Part shown: in pieces, positions 58,611-64,000 of the stretch
Position numbering within the stretch: the first letter of the stretch is position 1
Layout: each line of letters opens with the position of its first letter
NCBI RefSeq assembly: GCF_003597395.2
Contig: NC_133777.1
Location: 63,621,519-63,685,518 of the forward strand
Length of the DNA: 64,000 bases
Source of the DNA: Chelonoidis abingdonii
Lineage: Eukaryota > Chordata > Testudines > Testudinidae
Reading direction: 5' to 3'
Made by a program: the position numbers and the translations under genes
Notes under the pieces: model-generated
What the model was told of the DNA's origin: nothing
The model's database searches: none
The model's input: the letters and a program-made list of their open reading frames with translations, nothing else

Positions 58611-58659
58611 AGAGAGAGAGCAAAGTCCCATATGCAAACTTCTTCTCTATCACCAGTAG
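58611..58659 (+). CDS. LYSMD2: LysM domain-containing protein 2, terminal exon (as assembled, C-terminus altered)
   Basis: It follows a TTTCCCCACTACAG acceptor. The exon 2 split codon AG plus A gives Arg189. The frame then reads EREQSPICKLLLYHQ to TAG at 58657-58659. Vertebrate LYSMD2 proteins end, from memory, in a D-E-E-S-P-Y-A-T-S-L-Y-H-S type tail. Here S-P and L-Y-H are present but out of register: the bases for Y-A, T-S, L-Y-H and the last S can be recognised in three frames, separated by single extra bases next to identical bases. I infer assembly indels rather than real loss. The exon assignment rests on position, phase and this match. Confidence 0.78.
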
Positions 58660-60700
58660 ATGACTGACACATGGATGACTTGCAAAGCATGGAATGAAGA
58701 TACAGTTCTTTAAAAATAAATAATGAGTTCAAAAGCAATTCCTTTCAGAACTGATTACCGGGTTACTTTTTGTGCACGTCAATGATGTAATTTTTCACCT
58801 ATTAATGTGCACTGAAATTATTACCTCTTCTGCCTTCTGCAGCGTTATTTCTTTAAATTATATCAATAAGAGATGTAACCTTCCAAATAGCAATTGCCCT
58901 TCATATTTCTTCTTGTAAAATTGTAGCAGGTAGCAACATATATCCTTGAGGTCACCTTTATGCAGATTGCATTGATCTTTAGTATACAGTCTGTAAATAC
59001 TTAAGATAAAAGTGTGAATTATTTCGATTAAATATTATGGAGAAATTACACTTATCACTGGCCATATGACCTTAAAAAAGAGACTTAAATTTTAGTAATC
59101 TACATCCCTTTGATTCTGCATCCCCAATGCAGGCAAATTGCCACAGAATATGCCGCAGCAATGTTGTGTGTGTAAGTGTGGCATATTAAAATAACATCTG
59201 TGTGGTCCTAATTATACACATCGGGGAAATAAAACTGTTGCAAGCTTTTGGAAAAAAGTTATAGTAAGCAGGTATTTTTCTTTGTGTTATAGTGACATTT
59301 GAAATGTCATAAGTGGTATTCTTGTGTGCAACATATATTATCAGTGTAATTTTATAGAACAATAAACACCCCAATAAATGCTATTCTTTCATTAGTACTC
59401 GGTCTAGGTTTTCACCGTAACCAATATAGTTAGGACTTTCCATCAATTTTAAAAATGAATTACAGAACCAAAAAATTGTGGGTTCTTATTGCTTCAATAT
59501 GAGCTAAAATTCCAGCTTCTGAATTCGCAAGAGGATTCTTTGCCCCAGCTCTTTAATTTACACTGAAATATCAAAAATTGCATTTTACTTCTCATTTACA
59601 TTTAGGATATCTGTTTGACTATCTTTAGAAGGACTGAAAACTATGATAAAAGGCCCTAAACCTTTTTTCATATAAAATTGCTCATTCCTTTTAATTAGTC
59701 TATTTCAGGGGGGCGACAATTAGCCCACTTTCTTAATGAGGAATTCTAAAATAGCTTGATTTCTCCAAGCACCATTCAAGAGGCCCAAATGATTAGGAAA
59801 TCTGCACTAAAAGCTAGAAACTGATATAGCTACATCTACTTCACAGGACAAATCTGACTATTTGTACAGAGCCTAGGAAACATACTTTGTGCAAGATATG
59901 CAAAAGGTTGCAGAGGGTGGGTGAGTAGCGAGTTAATCCTCAAATACACATACACGAACCACCCACATACCGATGGCTCCTATTTTAGTATGAGCCACTG
60001 AATAAGCCTCTCCATTTCCTCCTCAAGACTCCTTTTCTGTGCTGCCCGGAAAGATTTATAGCACTGATTTACAGTTAACGGATTGTGGGTCCTTGATCTC
60101 TGCTGTCCAATGCAGAACTCCATGTGCTCCCTGGGATGGGATGAAGCAAGATATCATACTCCGATACATTAAACTCCTAGTATCACATAGAGTGATATGG
60201 ATATATACTTAGAAAAGAAAACTGCCAGGGATCTGAATGACATTGATAACAAAATCACCACTGTTCCTGGACTTTGTCTTAAAGGCATACTATGCTTTAA
60301 TACTGCCTAATTATGAAATTTCCCCGCAAACCAAACAACCCATCTATTAACCTGTGAAAAGGAATAGAGACCATGCGGGTAAAGACTGAACCACTAGATC
60401 ATTTAATGCTGTTAACTCTCCATTGCTACAATCAGAGAGCAACGTAGTGCTTCATGCTCATTGGAGATGCTTCCTTTGGTTCTCACACAGTCTCTGTCAA
60501 AAAACTCATAACTCCTAAAAAAACATTGTGCTATTTTAACGCCTTTCCGTAGGCAGACTTTAACAATGTCATTGTGTTGCGTGCACAAAGTGAGGCCTAG
60601 ATACAAACAATATATATGTGTTGTTCATGTTGATCTAAAACTTGAATTCATATCCAAGCTGAAAAGCAAAAACACCTAACATGCTACCCACTTGCATATG
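58660..60700 (+). other. probable LYSMD2 3' UTR followed by unassigned DNA
   Basis: The gene's 3' UTR should begin at 58660. Candidate polyadenylation signals AATAAA occur at 59361-59366 and 59373-59378, about 700 bases after the stop. In mammals SCG3 ends convergently beyond LYSMD2, as I recall; I saw no SCG3 exon on the minus strand. Confidence 0.5.
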
Positions 60701-60719
60701 TAGATGTCAGTTAGTGCTA

Positions 60720-61860
60720 CGTCACACTGCACGATTATTAAATTAGCTTATAAACCGATATAACAAAAACAATAATAAAATCAGTTTGGCGTGCCACAGA
60801 TCTCCAAATCGATTGTTCTGCGTCCATGTCCAAAGTCTACCACGATTCCAGAGCGTGCCTGGGTAGCGTTCCTCAGCATCCCATAGTTCCCACTTCCGTG
60901 TTGAAGGTCTACAAGTGCTGATGGTGCAGAAAACCACTGCGATTTTATTGGTGCTTGTGATTACTAGCCATCACCCCTCACCTTTAGTAAAAGACAAGAC
61001 ACCCTTTGGCGCTCTTTTTCCGGCGATGCATTGAGCAACGCCTCTTAGCCACAGCAATCTCCTTTTTTTTGTTTCACGTTTGGGGGGGTAACTGAAAAAC
61101 TAGTAGAGCTGTTTCCCGAACCACGCCAAGCATACTGTGTTTGTAACCTCACACACATTGAGGAAGACTCAGACCAAACTTATCGCAAATAATTTTTCAG
61201 AATGGACTCTGTGACTGTGGGATAGTCCTGGATCCTCTCCAGTACCTCGCCCCTACCCCCCTACTATTGAGCAGTCCATTTGATTCTACATTGCATGCCC
61301 GTTACGCTTTCACACAGCGCCTTGTATCCCTTTGAGTGTTTTCTTCTTCAACGCATTTGCATTTCGGGTTCTTTCAACGTGAGTTCTGATACACGAATCT
61401 GTCTCCCCTATACAGCGATCAGATCCAGTATCTGCGTAGGCTGATGCTGATGCTCTTTTCGATTCTCGGAGACTGCATTGTTACCTGTGCTGATGAGCTC
61501 GCGTGGTCAGCTGTGCTGATCAGAGCTCCACGCTGGCAACAGGAATTATTCAAAAGTTGCGCGGGCTTTTCCTTTTACCTGCCCTGCCATCGAGTTCGAT
61601 TGCTGTCCAGAGCGTCAGTGTGCACTTGGGATCCCCCGGAGGCCAATAACGTCGATTTCCGTCCACACTAATTCCGAAGTAGCAATATCGGATTTTAGCG
61701 CTACTCTCCGTTGGGAGGAGTACAGAAATAGATTTAAGAGCCTCGCTTTATATCAGATAAGTAGAGGTGTTGTAAGTGTAGGTTACAGCGTAAATCGCGT
61801 ATATCAGCCATTAAACCGATTGAAAAGTACGCCCAGTGTAACTTGCCTAGAAGATATAAG
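60720..61860 (-). mobile_element. Harbinger element, minus orientation, 5' part
   Basis: Read on the minus strand from about 61860, the order matches the 5' end of the element at 49078: TTACACTGGGCGTAC-type terminus, CTCTTAAATCTATTTCTGTA, AGTAGCGCTAAAATCCGATA, GAATTAGTGTGGACGG, then the CCTCCGG-GATCCC leader and the start of the SANT gene near 61440. The part from 61200 leftwards is very degraded and the left boundary is uncertain. It lies head-to-head with the element at 62385. Confidence 0.75.
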
Positions 61861-62384
61861 GGCTGGTATATCTCTACAAGCATGTCTGAACTTCTGTGTG
61901 GTCCATCGTCTTCTTTCCCTCTCGCTCCATCCTTCTTAAAACAAGAAAGTTTCTTTGGCAGAAATGAATTGACATTGAGCAAAGATTCATGGAGCTAGAG
62001 AACTGCACTGCTCAACCAGGTAAAAGAAATTAGGTGTTTTATTTTAAATGAACAAGCACAAAGTGCGAACAGCATCAGAATTGTGGCTCCAGAAAGGTGA
62101 TGATCCCATTTGTTTTCCCCACGGTAAAAGGATTTTGAATATGCCAATTAGACTCCCAGGATAGTGTTAAAATACTTAATCACGAAGCTCTTACCTACCG
62201 ATTTTGAGCTGCAGCAACTGTTGAAGATGTTTATTAGGTTCATGGCTTGCAGGAGGGTTTTTTCTTTTGACTAATTATTTTAAAATACTATAGAATGTTA
62301 AACTAGATAGGCTTATTACGTTTATTGTCAACTCAAAGCTCTTAATAGTCCACATTTCAATACTGTAAAAACCTGCTTAAAAAT
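61861..62384. other. no recognised feature
   Basis: AT-rich spacer between two oppositely oriented Harbinger segments. No gene or repeat recognised. Confidence 0.5.
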
Positions 62385-64000
62385 GAATACGTCGAAATAT
62401 TGATGTACTTCCCACTTAACGGGCTGCATGCTTGAAGAAACGACGTTATTGGCCTCCGGGAAGTATCCCACAGTGCACCACTGACCGCTCTGGACAGCAT
62501 CAGAACTCTAGGCACTGGCCAGGTAAACAGGAAAAGCCCGCGACTTTTGAATTCAATTTCCTGTTTGGCCAGCGTGGAGCTCTGATCAGCACAGCTGACC
62601 ACGCAGAGCTCATCAGCACAGGTAACAATGCAGTCTCCTGAGAATCGAAAAAGAACACCAGCCTGGACCGCACAAGAGGTACTGGATCTGATCGCTATAT
62701 GGGGAGAGGATTCAGTGCTAACAGAACTCCGTTCGAAAAGACGAAATGAAAAAATATTTGAAAGAATTTCAAAGTCTATGAAGGAAAAGGCCACAGCAGG
62801 GACTCAGTGCAGTGCAAAGTAAAAGTTAAGGAGCTCAGACAGGCATACCAGAAAACCAGAGAAGCAAACGGAAGGTCTGGGTCAGGGCCGAAAACATACC
62901 GCTTCTATGCTGAGCTGCATGCACTTTAGGGGGCTGCGCAACCAGTACCCCACCCCTGGCCGTGGATTCAGAGGTCGGGGTTGTAATATCAACCATGTTT
63001 GAGGATTCTTCCGGAGGAGGAGGAGGAGGAGGAAGAGCTTGCTGAGAGCACACAGCACTCCGTTAGCCCCAACAGCCAGGGGCTTTTTTGTGACTCCAGA
63101 ATTACCGTCCCAGCCCTCCCAAGCCACAAGCCCAGACAGTGAAGCCATGGAAGCGACCTCTGGTGAGTGTACCTTTGTAAATATCTATGAATCGCTCTTG
63201 GAGGTACTCAAAAGCTTTGCAGAACATGTCTTGGCAAGGCAGCCCTATTTGGTCCCCCACTGTATGACACTTTTCCACGCCATGCATGTAGCAAGTAATT
63301 CGGAATCATAGCTTCACAAAGCACAGCGCGTATGGCCCAGCTGACCGCTGGCATTCCAGAAACATAAGTTCTGCATCTGCGTGGTATTCTCAGGAGAGTT
63401 ATATCATTCATTGTAAACCTGGTTGAAATTCAGGACTTGAATTAGGGGGCAGACATGGCGATTTTCCTACTGGGCAGCCGCTTAATCCTTCCTTGCTCGT
63501 AGCAAACGGGGGAGGGGAGGAAATATAGCGCTGAGTTTCTCAGCGTTTGGCGAGCAGGAATCTTCCAGGTACCAGCCCGATCATTACCAGTGATCTTACA
63601 TGATAGCAGCCATGCGGTGGGGGAGGAGGGAAAGAGGGGGGTTGGGGTTGCTAGTTCCTCTTAACAAGAACAAGGCATCATAGATCACTGTGTATATAAC
63701 GCTGGAGAAGTCAACGGAAAGCCTTACATGGGCGCCATGGAAGCTTAATTTGGATGCTGGACTTGCGTCTGTGAGATCTGCAACACCACACCAAGGCACT
63801 CAATATTAAACGATGCAAAATGCGACCTTTTAGTGAAATCACATGTGCTATGTAAGGTGGATAGTGTTATTCACTGTGAAAGAGTACAAAGCATTGTTCT
63901 GTAAAATGTATCTTTTTACATATTTCTCTCCCTCTTTCCCTCCCCCATGCAGCTGCACAGTTGTCCGGCCTCCCTACGCCATCCCAAAGGCTAGCTCAGA
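62385..64000 (+). mobile_element. Harbinger element, plus orientation, cut by the window end
   Basis: Leader ACGTTATTGGCCTCCGGGAA, then CAGTGCACCACTGACCGCTC, then CCTGTTTGGCCAGCGTGGAG, corresponding to 21010-21170 in the copy at 20810. It is followed by the SANT-like gene (62628-63300) and segment B (63441 to the window end), which repeats 50340-50930. The terminal inverted repeat at the left is not preserved. Confidence 0.85.
62628..63310 (+). pseudogene. Harbinger Myb/SANT-like DNA-binding protein, first exon region
   Basis: From ATG: MQSPENRKRTPAWTAQEVLD, then LIAIWGEDSVLTELRSKRRN, then EKIFERISKSMKEKA, the trihelix/SANT-like domain start (W-T-x-x-E-V-L-D-L-I-x-x-W-G-E). The frame then breaks near 62800. 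Other frames give KVKELRQAYQKTREANGRSG (62825-62880) and YRFYAELHAL, then an acidic EEEEE stretch (63015-63045) and QKLFVTPELPSQPSQ-like residues. Two or more frameshifts make it non-coding as assembled; sequencing indels could explain some of them. Confidence 0.82.

Noticed and set aside
58700..64000. SCG3 terminal exon on the minus strand, expected from mammalian gene order
   Set aside because: No recognisable coding segment was seen. Expectation from synteny alone is not enough to annotate it.

Overview
This is vertebrate nuclear DNA. It has long stretches without genes, GT-AG introns, one CpG-island promoter and very dense interspersed repeats. The repeat families (TTA-flanked Harbinger elements starting GGCCTGGTCTACACTA, short retroposons ending in a GACTAACACGGCTAC-type tail, CR1 LINEs, MIRs, and many small hAT elements starting with a CAGGG or TAGGGTGACC terminus) are, from memory, the typical mix of a turtle genome. 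I infer Testudines; species is not determinable here.

The only protein-coding gene I can support is LYSMD2 (LysM domain protein 2) on the + strand. Exon 1 (42321-42551) lies in a CpG island with two NRF1-like palindromes. Exon 2 (47990-48324) follows a 5.4 kb intron. A short terminal exon (58611-58659) follows a 10.3 kb intron. In mammals LYSMD2 is, as I recall, head-to-head with TMOD2; I looked for tropomodulin exons on the minus strand of 1-42 kb and found none.

Left part (1-36 kb): gene-free DNA carrying a probable solo LTR, MIR fragments, two Harbinger copies (1921-2903 and 20810-23240, the latter inside a MIR), two retroposons with 12-13 bp target duplications and internally inverted sequence, and many hAT elements with 8-bp target duplications. 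Two hAT elements contain GC-rich minisatellites (45-bp and 121-bp units). Those satellites generate the longest open frames of the window, which I regard as spurious.

Middle (36.4-39.3 kb): a minus-strand CR1 LINE with reverse-transcriptase coding remnants, interrupted by two hAT elements and a 1.5 kb fold-back element.

Right part (49-64 kb): LYSMD2 intron 2 holds a 4.3 kb Harbinger element with perfect TTA target duplications and an internal duplication. Two further Harbinger segments lie in opposite orientations at 60.7-64 kb. Duplicated segments in this part differ mostly by single-base insertions and deletions rather than substitutions, and the last LYSMD2 exon looks as if it carries the same kind of indels. 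I therefore suspect that about 49-64 kb is poorly polished long-read sequence. I found no wholly new biological system. The most distinctive content is the transposon architecture: nested insertions, inverted dimers, minisatellite-carrying hATs and the rearranged Harbinger.
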